DNA from: Astropecten irregularis
Lineage: Eukaryota > Echinodermata > Asteroidea > Paxillosida > Astropectinidae
Direction: 5' to 3'
Assembly: GCA_963971285.1 (NCBI GenBank)
Contig: OZ020262.1
Coordinates: 11,166,745 to 11,230,744 of the forward strand
DNA: 64,000 bases
Shown: piece by piece, positions 55,301-63,948 of the stretch
Layout: each line of letters opens with the position of its first letter
Numbering within the stretch: the first letter of the stretch is position 1
Notes under the pieces: generated by a model
Database searches by the model: none
What the model was told of the DNA's origin: nothing
What the model saw: the letters and a program-made list of their open reading frames with translations, nothing else
Made by a program: the position numbers and the translations under genes

Positions 55301-58300
55301 CAAGATGCCAACTTACTGTTTTTTGTGAAGACAACGGATTCAGTTTCTTGTTATCACAGAAGAGTACGGTGTAGCTGATCCAACTGAGTTTATTTTTCAC
55401 GCCACTGGATTTGTAAACACGAGAGGCGCCTGATACGATAGAAAATACGGCAGTGTGTTGAGTAAAGCTCGCACCATTGGGCCCATATAAACACCAAACG
55501 GATTGGTTTACAAGTTGAGAGAAGGGAAACTGGTTGTCAAGTTACCAGCTTCGCTGCACGCGCGAGAGAGATTCTATTTGATACGTCATAATGACCAGAA
55601 GAAAGTTGTATTGTTGCGTGATGCTCGTGTTGAACTTGGGCGAGCGAGCTACTCGTGTTAACACAAGTATACTCCTGAGCGCTCGAACGGCCGGAGTACG
55701 ACACTCGGGTCAGCGAGAGTATACTCTCCAGATATGGGGAGTATACTCCTGCACCGGAGAATATTGCGGGCGCATCACACACTCGTGTTACCGGGAGTAA
55801 CCGCTCGAACGCAGCCTTAAAGTCACGTCCCGTTTGTTCAAAGTGAGGGGAACCAGGGAAACCCGGTCAACCAATCAGAAGTAATTTTGAAGCTGGTACT
55901 CATTTATGACTTCAGTGTGCATATCTTCAAGTCGACGTAAACCAGGCAGGATAACTTGAGTAGCCAATGAAAATGCATCATTCAAACTGGCACTCCGCCT
56001 AGTGCATCATGCATCATACTGGATCATCGCCATACTGCCAAGCGTTTCACGAACTTAATGCTTTTGTTTAATTTGTTTGATTTTTTTTCCACAGATGAGA
56101 ACGAATGCGATGATCCTGAGAAAAATGGCTGCGAACAACACTGCTACAATACGATCGGTGGATACGCATGCGCTTGCGTCCCGGGATTTATTTTGGCGCC
56201 AAATGGAAAAGACTGCATTGGTATGAATTAATTAATTCCCTTCCACGATTCCTACGAGTAAAATTATGGACTAAAACAATGGATCAAAGTTTAATGGGCC
56301 ATTAAATCAATTAAACAAAATTCGACCTTTAAGTTTTCTTTTGATTTTCATAGCTGTAGACAATTGCGGAGGAAACTACGGAGACATCGAGGGGTCATTT
56401 CTGTCTCCAGATGTACCGCCATCGGATTCGAACAACACGCTGGACTGTGTCTGGCGTATTAATGTGGATCCAGCCTTCACGGTCTCTCTAAGGTTCCGTA
56501 GAATGTTCAAGTAGTTGATTTTTGTAAAAAAGTGAAAATATCAAGAGACTGAACTTCTGACTGACTTCTCTATGGCTCTTTACAAAACCATGGCATGGGC
56601 TTGGGCTTGAGCTTAGGCTCCGTCATCTAAAAGCTGAAAACTACAGATTGTGGTTTTTCCCTGAGGTTGAAGCTCCGTCTGCTTGTTCGAAACAGAGTAT
56701 GCACTTCAAAACCGTATCTCAAAACCTCTATTTTGATACCTGTTACTTTAATAGTAATTCTCTGGCGGTGACCGCAAATAACACACAAGTAGACGGAAAA
56801 TGGCTGCAGTCACTGGCTAGTGTGGCTGTCATAGGTACATGTGTAATTTGCAGTCGCAGCCAGAGAATTGGGACACGGTCTAAGAAATGGAACCGAATCC
56901 AGAGCCGTAGCCCAAGCCGAAGTTTCATAAACTAAGGCCCTTCGTCTTTCTCCTCAGAATAACACTGACGCACTGGACGAAGCACGCCCTCTGTGAGGAG
57001 AACATCAGCTTCCTGGAAGGCCAAGGGCCCTCCGGACCCCACGTCAGGATCTGCGGCCCAGACAGCGTGCGCGAGGTTTACCACACCACATCCAACTTGG
57101 TCTGGATGCACTATCGCTCCTTGTGGCCGCATGGGGGCGCTTTCCATGTGGAGTATTTTTCTCGCGAGCGGGAAAATAAGAGTGTCGAGTGTGGTGGCGT
57201 GCTGCAAGGTTGGATAGAGTCCAAATTTTGATCGTTTATTGTTCATGTAATGTGCTTATAACTGCCTATTTAAAACAGGGGCCAAATTCATAGAGTTGCT
57301 TTAGCACCAAAATCTGCTTAAGCACCAAAAGCCTTGGTAAATAAAATCAGAATGCCAGTAAAACTCCTTGGCCGAATGCAAACAAACAATGGCCGAATAC
57401 AAGTCAGAAGCAGTAAACATTGCAAGGTTGGCAATACTTTCTGATGAAGAAAGACTTTTCATGGTTAAGCATTTTTTGTGCTTAAGCAGCTCTATGCAAT
57501 TGGCCACCATCAGGCCACCTATATGTATCCTCCAAACGTTACAAGCTTCCACATTAGACGTTCACAAGCCTTTTATCAATACCAGGTATCTATATTCCTT
57601 GGAAAGTGAACAAAGAAAAATTTACTGTAGCGGGATTCGAACCAGCAACCTCCTGAATACCGCACCGTACCAATTGAGCCATCCATCCCTACGTTGGTGA
57701 TGACCGCAATAGTCAATTATCTTTGTTTGTTTGTCAGTCAGAAGCCATGAAACCACGCTCACACCGCCATACCCCAAGGATCAAGTTATCTATTTTTGTA
57801 TCTTTCTGATTAACAGAAGGATATGGAATGCTGCAATCCCCTGGCTACCCAAACGCTTACCCCAACGAAGTGCACTGCCTGTGGAAGATTACCGGAAGGA
57901 CCATCATGCTTCACTTCGAGACCTTTGACCTCGAGCAGGAAGCCAGGTGCTCCTATGACTTCCTGGACATCCAAGATGGCGACCTGGATCAACCTCAGTC
58001 CAGACATATAGGAAGGTACAACTGCGAACGTGTTGCAAATCCACACTGTACTAAAGGGACTGGGCTCAAATCGTCTCTTTGTAAGAGAAAACAGCCAAAA
58101 TTCACAGCCTTTTCATAAAAAAATGAACCGTAATGCTGAAACAAGTGCAAAATGGATCCGAATGAAGTGTATTCACGGTCGCTTTAAGGGGAAAACAAGA
58201 TTAATATGGGAAAGGGTTTTCAAAAGCATTTCGACAATGACAATAAGACTCTGAAAACCAAATGCACGTCTGGAAATGGGCGACTGATGCTACGCATTGT

Positions 58301-58880
58301 GATTGGCCAACGCGTTGCGAACTATTTGAAATCGCCCGTATTTCTGACTTGGCAATTTTCCCTCCTCTATTTTCCCGCCAGGTTTTGTGGCAGCGAGATG
58401 CCGCCCAACGAGGTCACCTCATCCACGGGAGAGGTTATCATCAAGTTCCAGTCTGACGCCACCGTGCGAGCAGCAGGCTTCCGGGTCATGTTTGAGGTCC
58501 ATCACGTGGCGTCTACTCCCACTGGTTCGTCTCCTCGTCCAGCCACCACGCTCGGTCCGGGGGATGCCAAAGCCACCGGCACCACGACCGCCCAAGCCAC
58601 CGGGACCACCGCCAAAACCACCGGCAGCACGACCGCCCAAGCCACCGGGACCACCGCCAAAACCACCGGCAGCACGACCGCCCAAGCCACCGGGACCACC
58701 GCCAAAACCACCGGCACCACCGCCAAAACTACCGGCACCACCGCCAAAGCCACCGGTACCTCAGCCCAAGCCACCGGTACCACCCAAGCCACCGACACCG
58801 CCAAAGCCACCACCACCACCGCCCAAACTCCACACGTTGTTTTATCCGAGGTCCCGCCAATTGGGCAAAATGACCATTAG
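37389..58880 (+). CDS. Tolloid/BMP1-like astacin metalloproteinase, 16 exons, 1102 aa
   Basis: This is a secreted zinc metalloproteinase of the astacin family; tolloids cleave BMP antagonists and procollagens. Exons are 37389-37674, 41929-42249, 42812-42926, 43599-43812, 44158-44341, 44882-45031, 47037-47246, 47826-47975, 48771-48986, 49564-49686, 50265-50390, 56095-56220, 56354-56492, 56958-57208, 57817-58015 and 58382-58880, all in frame. A signal anchor-like stretch (24-37, AQA at 40-42) is followed by a His/Arg-rich prodomain and a furin site RVRR (176-179). The astacin domain has GGCCSWVGR, zinc site HELGHVIGFWHE (H269, H273, H279; E270) and Met-turn SIMHY (324-328). Then come CUB1 (375-490), CUB2 (494-614), calcium-binding EGFs (616-656, 657-698, 699-740), CUB3 (745-862), CUB4 (866-985) and a Thr/Ala/Gly-rich tail. 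Classic tolloid has CUB-CUB-EGF-CUB-EGF-CUB-CUB, so this is a paralogue or derived form. Confidence 0.9.
37778..38170. mobile_element. Foldback MITE, GGGGCCAATTTCATAGAGCTG ends
   Basis: Left GGGGCCAATTTCATAGAGCT and GCTTAGCAC are inverted at the right as GTGCTAAGCAGCTCTATATG and AAATTGGCCCC. In tolloid intron 1; kin at 44362-44749 and 57278-57506, partial at 9823-9935. Confidence 0.8.
38474..38825. mobile_element. TTAA-bounded MITE, copy
   Basis: Left TTAAAGGTAGTTCATGTATC and right AATGATACTACCTTTAA, with the internal TTTATCCAGAACTTAGT and TCCACAGATGACTG blocks. In tolloid intron 1. Confidence 0.75.
40215..40719. mobile_element. Foldback MITE, AGGGGCCGTCCATAAAGTACG ends
   Basis: AAGGGGCCGTCCATAAAGTA and CGTACGCACGAA are inverted at 40688-40719. 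Subterminal C-runs alternate with GTACGCATGGCGTACGCATT in both arms. In tolloid intron 1. Confidence 0.85.
40795..41486. mobile_element. Two TTAA-bounded MITEs, one truncated
   Basis: 40795-40985 keeps only the left part (TTAAAGGTAGCATCATACTT). 41120-41486 is complete with inverted TTAAAGGTAGTATCATAC and GAGTATGACATTACCTTTAA. In tolloid intron 1. Confidence 0.75.
42993..43462. mobile_element. Two adjacent foldback MITEs, GGGCCTTTACGAAATGAGG family
   Basis: 42993-43215 and 43247-43462 each start near (G)CCTTTACGA and end TTYGTAAAGGCCC. Each contains inverted CATGGCGAAGC/GCTTCGCCATG-like arms and AAATGGCGG. They fill most of tolloid intron 3. Confidence 0.8.
43885..43968 (+). repeat. AAC/AAG microsatellite
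   Basis: Imperfect (AAC)n with (AAG)n interruptions, just after tolloid exon 4. Confidence 0.9.
44075..44130. repeat. Half copy of the GCCTGACG...GATCCTAGCAGGATC unit
   Basis: GGAGAGCCTGACGCAGTTTC and GATCCTAGCAGGATCTTTC match one arm of 13885-14060. It ends 28 bp before the tolloid exon 5 acceptor. A diverged relative is at 47690-47760. Confidence 0.6.
44362..44749. mobile_element. AGCTGCTTAGCAC MITE with a SINE inserted
   Basis: Left TGGTCAATTTCACAAAGCTG and right GCCTTGAAATTGGCCCCTGA are inverted. 44546-44690 is a tRNA-SINE segment (TGGCTCAGTTGGTAGATCG and CGGTTTGAATCCCGCTCC). In tolloid intron 5. Confidence 0.75.
45066..45580. mobile_element. Foldback element with about 125-bp inverted repeats
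   Basis: TAAACCCCTCAAAAAAAGTT, CAACTCAAGTTTGAGGGATG, ATCTATGAACGGTGAAAC and TTTACAATGATGTG all recur inverted before 45580. In tolloid intron 6. Confidence 0.85.
46780..47010. mobile_element. GGGCCTTTACGAAA MITE abutting tolloid exon 7
   Basis: Starts AGCCTTTACGAAGTGGGGCG and ends GTTTCGTAAAGGCCCTA, with CATGGCGAAGC/GCTTCGCCATG arms. The right end is 26 bp before the exon 7 acceptor. Confidence 0.8.
48045..48410. mobile_element. Diverged TTAA-type MITE
   Basis: Internal blocks GGTATGAAGATGGTGCTGG, CATACCGTTAAAAT and TATCCAGAAATCAGTCAAAC match the family; terminal arms are degraded. It shares GTACAGTACAGGA with the copy at 49127. Confidence 0.65.
49127..49502. mobile_element. Diverged TTAA-type MITE, second of a pair
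   Basis: The same sub-family as 48045-48410 (GATTTAAACGTACAGTACAG start, ATGTATTATACCTTTAA end). It stops 62 bp before the EGF1 exon. Confidence 0.65.
49965..50075 (-). repeat. CTGANGA-type hairpin repeat, fourth copy
   Basis: On the minus strand CGAACAG, AGCACA, CAGTTCGGAACGTCGAGAT, then GGTTCTTCTCAGAACCACAC and GTGTCACCGCAAAC, as at 27050-27180. Confidence 0.5.
50495..50500 (-). terminator. AATAAA poly(A) signal for the 668-aa antisense gene
   Basis: TTTATT on the plus strand reads AATAAA on the minus strand, about 205 nt past the stop at 50706. It is the first such hexamer after the stop that I noticed. Confidence 0.45.
50706..52712 (-). CDS. Unrecognised intronless 668-aa protein, nested antisense
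   Basis: I do not recognise the family. One uninterrupted frame runs from ATG 52712 (context AGAATGG, the first ATG after an in-frame TAG upstream) to TAA at 50706. The N-terminal 100 residues look helical/coiled-coil (RVFLRGLYSDVEDRLDRVDS, QDFSRIDREITEMSAELGLA). Roughly 100-520 is acidic, Ser/Asn/Asp-rich and probably disordered. A basic, Cys/His-containing stretch (HGKPPRSCRAHRDGKKKTHH) leads to a helical C-terminus (LRDILATYVHQFLDLLHSRV, DAVFGRLGLTTAMLEVLLEF, TDDEIHELLVTMGMSWNAMN). No signal peptide or membrane segment is visible. It lies wholly inside tolloid intron 11 on the opposite strand. An expressed gene is likely given the length and composition. Retrogene origin is possible but no poly(A) tract or target duplication was seen. 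Confidence 0.7.
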   Translation of the reverse strand: MGQDAMPLGVADPSISLSLPPRERVFLRGLYSDVEDRLDRVDSGIGALRRCVREVDGALDGQIRRCESAEERVRSLRQDFSRIDREITEMSAELGLALEIEEDGNREDEEGHFEDVVTETESHSEARSDTDQVHNIIASVHGNRTDLTEATNVTSSLRHDSITDRNGEDGQAEQLVNDDDSNQAMESSPKVTTTCSSSNVKSSDVGLSRTGNSHNSLRQFANGHHQRDEDNSAISIRQDNNAVSIGVVCNINEPFANGRGRSNMASAAQTVVSKTNSSSRAEHQLVEMARELNELRQSVSATSPQADDDCLATPPSSSHHESSDAAAAFTTVGDGSQLNETAAATSNEKSPAAELSIGKQNVQYAEFDRLVEEIIKRHSNAKFDDFFDTNNTENQEKCDVIETKENSGFVDDENQSQDEIAGPVESVTRGGVVLQDSDCCDANVSKTDTAPDLTSSSSAAEGYVTCDESTSPCCLDASARQGSETVSESSPSAREDIRCHGKPPRSCRAHRDGKKKTHHRSSTGQCRCRLRDILATYVHQFLDLLHSRVTKEARKRSKVGHQESGGEKSGVSDGDIARARDAVFGRLGLTTAMLEVLLEFHHRHARPAEGASTEHAQIDPAHVTDDEIHELLVTMGMSWNAMNNHLHENDCAFRIAIATVHAHEHQSD
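53999..54004 (-). terminator. AATAAA poly(A) signal for the 101-aa antisense gene
   Basis: TTTATT on plus reads AATAAA on minus, 68 nt beyond the stop at 54072. Confidence 0.45.
54072..54530 (-). CDS. Unrecognised 101-aa coiled-coil protein, two exons
   Basis: Exon 1 (54530-54313) starts MSRFEWDATEARFEAAMGKM and ends AG|gtaagc. Exon 2 (54159-54072) begins after cacag and completes the arginine codon, then reads KKTQDDEIKAIELEKRLSQQ and ends FGPLRHSW. The protein is almost entirely helical and charged with a heptad-like pattern. It has one cysteine and no signal peptide or membrane span. I cannot name the family; small coiled-coil subunits of kinetochore, BLOC or cilia complexes look like this, but that is only an analogy. 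It lies in tolloid intron 11 on the opposite strand, about 1.4 kb upstream of the 668-aa gene in the same orientation. In-frame splicing and a nearby AATAAA support it. Confidence 0.7.
56583..56940. mobile_element. GGAGCC foldback element, diverged copy
   Basis: Left CATGGGCTTGGGCTTGAGC, internal AGATTGTGGTTTTTCCCTGA and CAAAACCTCTATTTTGATAC, right GTAGCCCAAGCCGAAGTTTC. It occupies tolloid intron 13 and ends 17 bp before exon 14. Confidence 0.65.
57278..57506. mobile_element. AGCTGCTTAGCAC-family foldback MITE
   Basis: Left GGGGCCAAATTCATAGAGTT and CTTTAGCACCAAAA; right TTTGTGCTTAAGCAGCTCTA and TGCAATTGGCCAC. In tolloid intron 14. Confidence 0.75.
57598..57785 (-). mobile_element. tRNA-SINE copy with upstream block
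   Basis: Antisense B box GGGATTCGAACCAGCAACCT, antisense A box, then AGTCAGAAGCCATGAAACCA and ACACCGCCATACCCCAAGG, which are the inverse of 33240-33330. Ends about 30 bp before the CUB4 exon acceptor. Confidence 0.7.
58573..58820 (+). repeat. Coding minisatellite in the tolloid tail
   Basis: A 45-bp unit encoding TTAQATGTTAKTTGS occurs about three times, followed by degenerate shorter units (TTAKTTG, SAQATGT). It lies in tolloid exon 16 and encodes a Thr-rich, mucin-like segment. Other frames of the same DNA stay open because of the repeat. Confidence 0.85.
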
Positions 58881-58992
58881 ATCACTGATTTGAAATTTTT
58901 GCTCGAGTGTGGCATCATACTTCGGACCGTTAATCAAAATTGATTTTTTTTTCTGGGAAAACCATTCTCGCTTCTTCTGACTCTTACATCCA

Positions 58993-59138
58993 GGGGTCGA
59001 TTTCACAAAGCACTAAGATTGATCTTAAGTGTGAATTCATCTTAATTGCTAAGCAACATGTGATGTCACAAAACAAATTACTATGGTGATACTGACAACT
59101 CATCTTAAGATTAGTCTTAGTGCTTTGTGAAATCACTT
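58993..59138. mobile_element. Foldback MITE, GATTTCACAAAGCACTAAGA ends
   Basis: GATTTCACAAAGCACTAAGA and TTGATCTTAAG are inverted as CTTAAGATTAGTCTTAGTGC and TTTGTGAAATC. A decayed copy is at 62888-62985. Confidence 0.8.
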
Positions 59139-60429
59139 TACGAACCTTTCTTTTATTTAGAATTTTTTTCAAAGGCATTTCGTCTTCGTGACAGACATTA
59201 AGACAAAAAGTTCAAAATAATTTGCAAATTGTTTATAGTTTTGAACAAATTCATTCCATTATTGCTTGTTTTGTTTTCATCACATTTAACTCTATGTTTG
59301 AATGTTTATAAAACCTTATAAATATGGTTATGTTTTTCCTTTGCACTAAATGTTGGCTTATCATAGCTTCCGCCATCTTGGTTTTTGGCAAAGACTATGG
59401 TCAAACTGCTCGGTCCATGATCCAGGATCACGGCATGCACAAACAAACGTCGTGTGTGCTGATTATTATTCCTAGTTATCTTCAATATATCTTGCAACTT
59501 TGAACAAGGCAATACTTACAAGGGTGCTATTAAGATATAAAATTCGTTTTTCTAGTCAATAGGAAGTTTTGGTACTTTTTTGTTGTGGTTGTTGCTGTAT
59601 TTTAATTTTAGTGCTATCGAAATAGGAAGATGTCTGTAGCTTTTTGTTGCTTGCGAATCATAGCAAACGTGCTGGCATTTTTGTTTTGTCATTTTTTGTC
59701 AGCTTAAGTAACGCCGTTTTTGTTTAAGATCAGTGTACTCAAGAGTAACCTCAAATTTCGAATCTAGTTTGGGGCTTTCGCAGGTAAAAAGTCACATCTT
59801 ATTTGTTCACGATCTATCATTTTGACTAAATTGCCGACGCAGTTAAAAAGCCGCTAAGAACGAGTCTACTGTTAGCTGAAAAGAAAAAATTGTGTTCAAC
59901 TTAAATATGACTAATTTTTGAAAAGCTTTTTGCCTTTTTTATTCCGTTTTTCTTTATTTTTGCCCTTTCTTTTCTTTTCGGCCGAAATTCAGTACGTTTA
60001 AATTTCCAGCTTTCTAGGCCTTAAAAATAATCATAGAAAGCAATAGGCTAAATAGGTTCTTTTTTGACATTCGTAGGAAATAAAATGAAAAAAGTAGATA
60101 TTTTTTTCAATGGTTATTTGCGAACTAACGTTTTAGACTCTATTTTTCTAAAGTAATTGTAATAAAAAAAACCAAACAAACAAAAAAATCTGTTGTGGGC
60201 GTCTTATTTCAATCCCATCTTTTTTCATTTAAAAAAAGAAGAAGAAAATAATTTAGCTTAAAAGAAGAACGGTCTCTGTTTAATAAAGATTTCATCTGTG
60301 TAGGAATTTAAAAATAAAAAAAACATGCATTAAAGTATTGGAATCAGCCACAAAATCCCACGAAATAATTGGGTAATGGTACACAAAACAACCGTCGAAA
60401 TTTATTTTCCCAATGAAAAAAGCTGACCG

Positions 60430-60484
60430 TTGAGGGCGCTCTCTATCTTTTTTTACAAATTAAGCTGACTATAGAGGGCGCTGT
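60430..60484 (+). promoter_or_regulatory. Paired GAGGGCGCT (CTCF-like) motifs
   Basis: TTGAGGGCGCTCT at 60430 and CTATAGAGGGCGCTGT at 60469 are both near-core CTCF-like motifs, about 40 bp apart. Confidence 0.3.
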
Positions 60485-61428
60485 CTATAGCAATCACTAC
60501 AACAACAACAACGACAACAGTAACAACTGCAGCTGTGTTTTGCACGAAACAAAATATCATGAAAATGCCGGTAGGTTTTCTGCAGAAACATCACAAATAA
60601 ACAAAACTAAAACTTCTCCCCTCCCCTGCTGGTCGTTGTCAAATATATTTGGTTGAAAACCCGGATTTCCTTGAAGAAATTATGTTTGTTGTACATGCAG
60701 TGAACGTGCACTAAAAAAAAGTTCTAAACTAAACTTGTCACAGTGGGTATTACTATTGTTTATGTTGTTGGGGCCCTTTGGCTTTGTTTTTGTCAAAATT
60801 TATTATTCAAAAGATGTCGACCTGCAAAAGAGTAAAAAAGTTATAGGCCCTTTTATTGTAAGAAAGTACTAACGGTGGTGGTCATGCTGGTAGTGGTACT
60901 GTACTGAAGTGACATTGACAGTGACACACTGTAGTAGGCCTATTAGTATTACAATTCAAGTAGTCTACTCTGTACTCGTGGTAGGCCTTATTATTTCACA
61001 TTGACAGCTGTGAAAACCAGTACCATTTGTAACCCTGATTTAAATCTTACCAGATGTATACAATTCTGTCCATTATTTGAGTGCACATGCTACAACTTTG
61101 TCTAATTGCATTTGCATCATAACATGAGAAATCTCTGTAACTCCATAACGGAAGTTGGAGTATAGGCCTATATGTACTTATATTTAAATTATAACCAACT
61201 CTATGTCAAAATAGGACTACAGTAAGGAAAGAAAGTTAATGAATGTCATTGCCTAAACTAAAGATGTGTTGAGAGAACATGAATCTTGGTCTGTCAGATG
61301 TTTCAAATTTGATTTCAAAATATTTTAAAGCTATGCACGACTTTCCAATATGCTTTGTGCATGAGCAACAAATTTAAACCATGTTAGAAATAGAAGCCTA
61401 AAGAGCATATAATTGATTTTTTGTGAAA

Positions 61429-63948
61429 ATGCTTTTTAATTTCATTCAGAGTCGCAAGCAACCAGGCACTAAGCTTCTTAGAAGGCCCCTTACACCTCCT
61501 ACACCCCCAGCTCCCACAGAAAAAGGACACAGCGCAGGCCATGCGAAGAGACATGGTGATGGATACCCCGCCAGAAGCCTGCCCTCATTGGCAAGTCTCA
61601 GCCAGGATGGGGATGACGACAGTGATGAGGAAGAGGAGTTGGTGTTCCGAGGTCGTGACCTCAGCCCGGTACCCAGCGTCATGCCCTCACTGGCATCGGA
61701 CTTCCAGGAGGCCCAGCGGGCTCCTCAGAATACTCCCAAGATCCCACTGAAGCCTTTGCAACGGCCGCACCGGTCGCGGTCCGGGCCTGTCAACTCACCT
61801 CGAGCGGCACCCATCACCAAGAACGATCTGAGGTTTGTGCTGGAGTCCAGGTACAAAGCCAGGGGATCTTCTGCAGAAACATTCCGACCGGGGTCCCTCG
61901 TCAAACCGTACAAGCCGCGCGGGCCGGACTTCTTCCCCTTCCGTAATCCGCGTCATCCTCCGGAGGTCAGGAAGGAGCTGTTATACCTGGACCATGAACA
62001 CATGAGGTATCACGTACCTCCTGACTTCACGCTGGAAGACTTCCAGGTTGAGTTTGCACCCCACGGGAGGCCGTTACATCGGGAGAGGCTCAAGAAGGCC
62101 ATCCTCTCCAAACAGAACTACAAAAAACTCACAACGTTGTTTGCAACCTTTGCAGAGGAGCCTTTGCAGGACAAAGTCAAGACCTTAGAACTGAAAGGTA
62201 AAAATCAAGATTCACTTCTGGTAAAACAATTATGAACATTTCTCTGCATTTAAGAATTTTGATCTTAAAAAAAGGGGGGAAGGCAGCTTTCCTTTGCCTA
62301 GGGCACCTCTTTGTGAGAAATTAGTCTGCTGGATTACTTGGGCACCAAGGCAATGACTAGGGGCAGTGAGGCAATGGCTAGGGGCACCAAGGCAATGACT
62401 AGGGGCAGTGAGGCAATGACTAGGGGGACCAAGGCAATGACCAGGGGCACCAAGGCAATGACTAGGGGCAGTGAGGCAATGACCAGAGGCACCAAGGCAA
62501 TGACCAGGGGAGTGAGGCAATGACCAGGGGCACCAATGCAATGACCAGGAGCACCAAAGCAATGACCAGGGGCACAAAGGCAATGACCAGGGGCACAAAG
62601 GCAATGACCAGAGGCACCAAGTTTTTATCTCAATCCTGTTTGACTGTCATTAGGTGAGGACATACCGGAGGTCGTCCCTAGGGTCCCTCAGCACCAGCTT
62701 CTGATCGAGATGGCCAGCATCATCCGACAGCAGATGAGGAACATGATCAACGAGGAGATGATGAGCAACATGCCGACCACCGAGACTGACCGGTCAGTGG
62801 CGCTGACTCCGGCCGAGGCCCTCGTGGCCCACAATCAGGCCGAATCGGCAGCCAGCGCCCTCGCCGAATTGTCAAGGTAAGCTCTTGGGTCACATTCACA
62901 AAACTCCAAAATTGATCTTAAATTAGTCACAATACAAATCACTGTGATGATACTGACAACTCATCTTTAATGTCATAAAACCTTGGCATTTAGTTAAATC
63001 TAAACAATTTGAAAACAATTTTGTGTTGCCCTAATTTTTTTCCTTGAAAACTAGAAAGAATTTTATTGTCAGAATTTTTTTTGGTATTCCTCATAGGCTA
63101 TAACCTTTGTTTATAAAAAGTTTGGTTCAGCTTGGGAAAAAGTTTTTTTTATGCACAGGTCTAAGGGATTGTGCTCCTTTGTGGAAACCATAATGTCTTA
63201 TAATGCTTTCCACCTCTCACTTTATCCGCAGTCGTGCTGAAACAGGACAGGATGTCATATTCAACATGCCGGTCTCTAAGTACTTCCAAGGATCTAGGAG
63301 GAGTAACTCACCATTCAGTAAGTCTTAAACCTCTGAACGTTAAGCTTCAATGAGTCGCTTAAAGCACTTAGTATTAAAATTTGCTCATTGGAGTGTGTCT
63401 TACTTTGGAGTAGTGAACAAAATGACCGACTATTTTTTAAGGATCAAATGTTTGGTGTTATCTGTCCGCCATTACTGATGTGTCCCCGCCTGCCTTTTGT
63501 CCAGCACCAAAATTATGTACGCTCCGCCGCACTCTATGATTGCAGGGTGTACGCGCCATGATTATGGCATGTACACCCTGCAATTATAGAGTGTGGCGAA
63601 CATAAATCCTTTTGTTGCCGGACAAAATATGGGCGGGGACACACCAGTAATGGGGGGGTGTTTTTTTTTGCCGGCGTATAGGCCGTGTCTGAAAAGGGCT
63701 TCCAGAGCTACGGCTAGGTCTATTGTCTTGGTGTCAATGCGTATTTCCAATGGAGCGAAGACCTAGACCTAGCTCTAGACAACAGATTCGGATGCAGCCT
63801 AACTAGTGTGCACAGTGCTATTTACTGTGTGATTTCATTGGACCTTGTTTTTCTGTTCTCTGCAGATGAGCAAGAATCGTCGATCAGTCCCTCAGAGCTG
63901 GCCATTTTGGACTGTCTGGTCAACGGAGGTCTGGCCCTTAGCTTAAAG
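61429..63948 (+). CDS. Unrecognised gene, first four coding exons (3' end outside the window)
   Basis: Exons are 61429-62197, 62654-62876, 63232-63317 and 63866-63948, joined in frame, and the reading frame continues beyond the window. I do not recognise the protein. Exon 1 encodes a Pro/Ser-rich, acidic region (PPTPPAP, DDDSDEEEEL). A more conserved-looking part follows (NDLRFVLESRYKARG, PRGPDFFPFRNPRHPPEVRK, LYLDHEHMRYHVPPDFTLED). Exon 2 is helical (QHQLLIEMASIIRQQMRNMI, EALVAHNQAESAASALAEL). The start is uncertain. ATG 61429 has an in-frame TGA upstream and A at -3, but TTTTTAATTTCATTCAG just before 61450 looks like a splice acceptor, which would make the true start lie further upstream. 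Confidence 0.7.
62338..62625 (+). repeat. 21-bp minisatellite
   Basis: About 13 imperfect units of GGCACCAAGGCAATGACTAGG (variant GGCAGTGAGGCAATGACC), in the first intron of the partial gene at 61429. The open frames on both strands are by-products. Confidence 0.9.
63469..63653. mobile_element. Foldback MITE, CCATTACTGATGTGTCCCCGCC ends
   Basis: CCATTACTGATGTGTCCCCG is inverted at 63632-63653 (GGCGGGGACACACCAGTAATGG). Inner arms are CACTCTATGATTGCAGGGTG and CACCCTGCAATTATAGAGTG. A fragment occurs at 2070-2155. Confidence 0.85.

Larger units (their letters stand above)
58881..61428. other. Intergenic region after the tolloid gene
   Basis: It is AT-rich with T-runs and short ACAACA repeats. 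It holds a MITE (58993) and two GAGGGCGCT motifs (60430, 60473). No coding region was recognised; first exons of the next gene could lie here. Confidence 0.5.

Noticed and set aside
58387..58893. Alternative Pro-rich (PPKPPGPP) frame across the tolloid tail
   Set aside because: The CUB4 frame enters the Thr-rich frame without interruption; the Pro-rich frame is out of phase with the upstream exon.
62230..62604. Frames encoding GTKAMTR (plus) or CPWSLP (minus) repeats
   Set aside because: Artefact of the 21-bp minisatellite, which lies in an intron after a clean donor at 62198.
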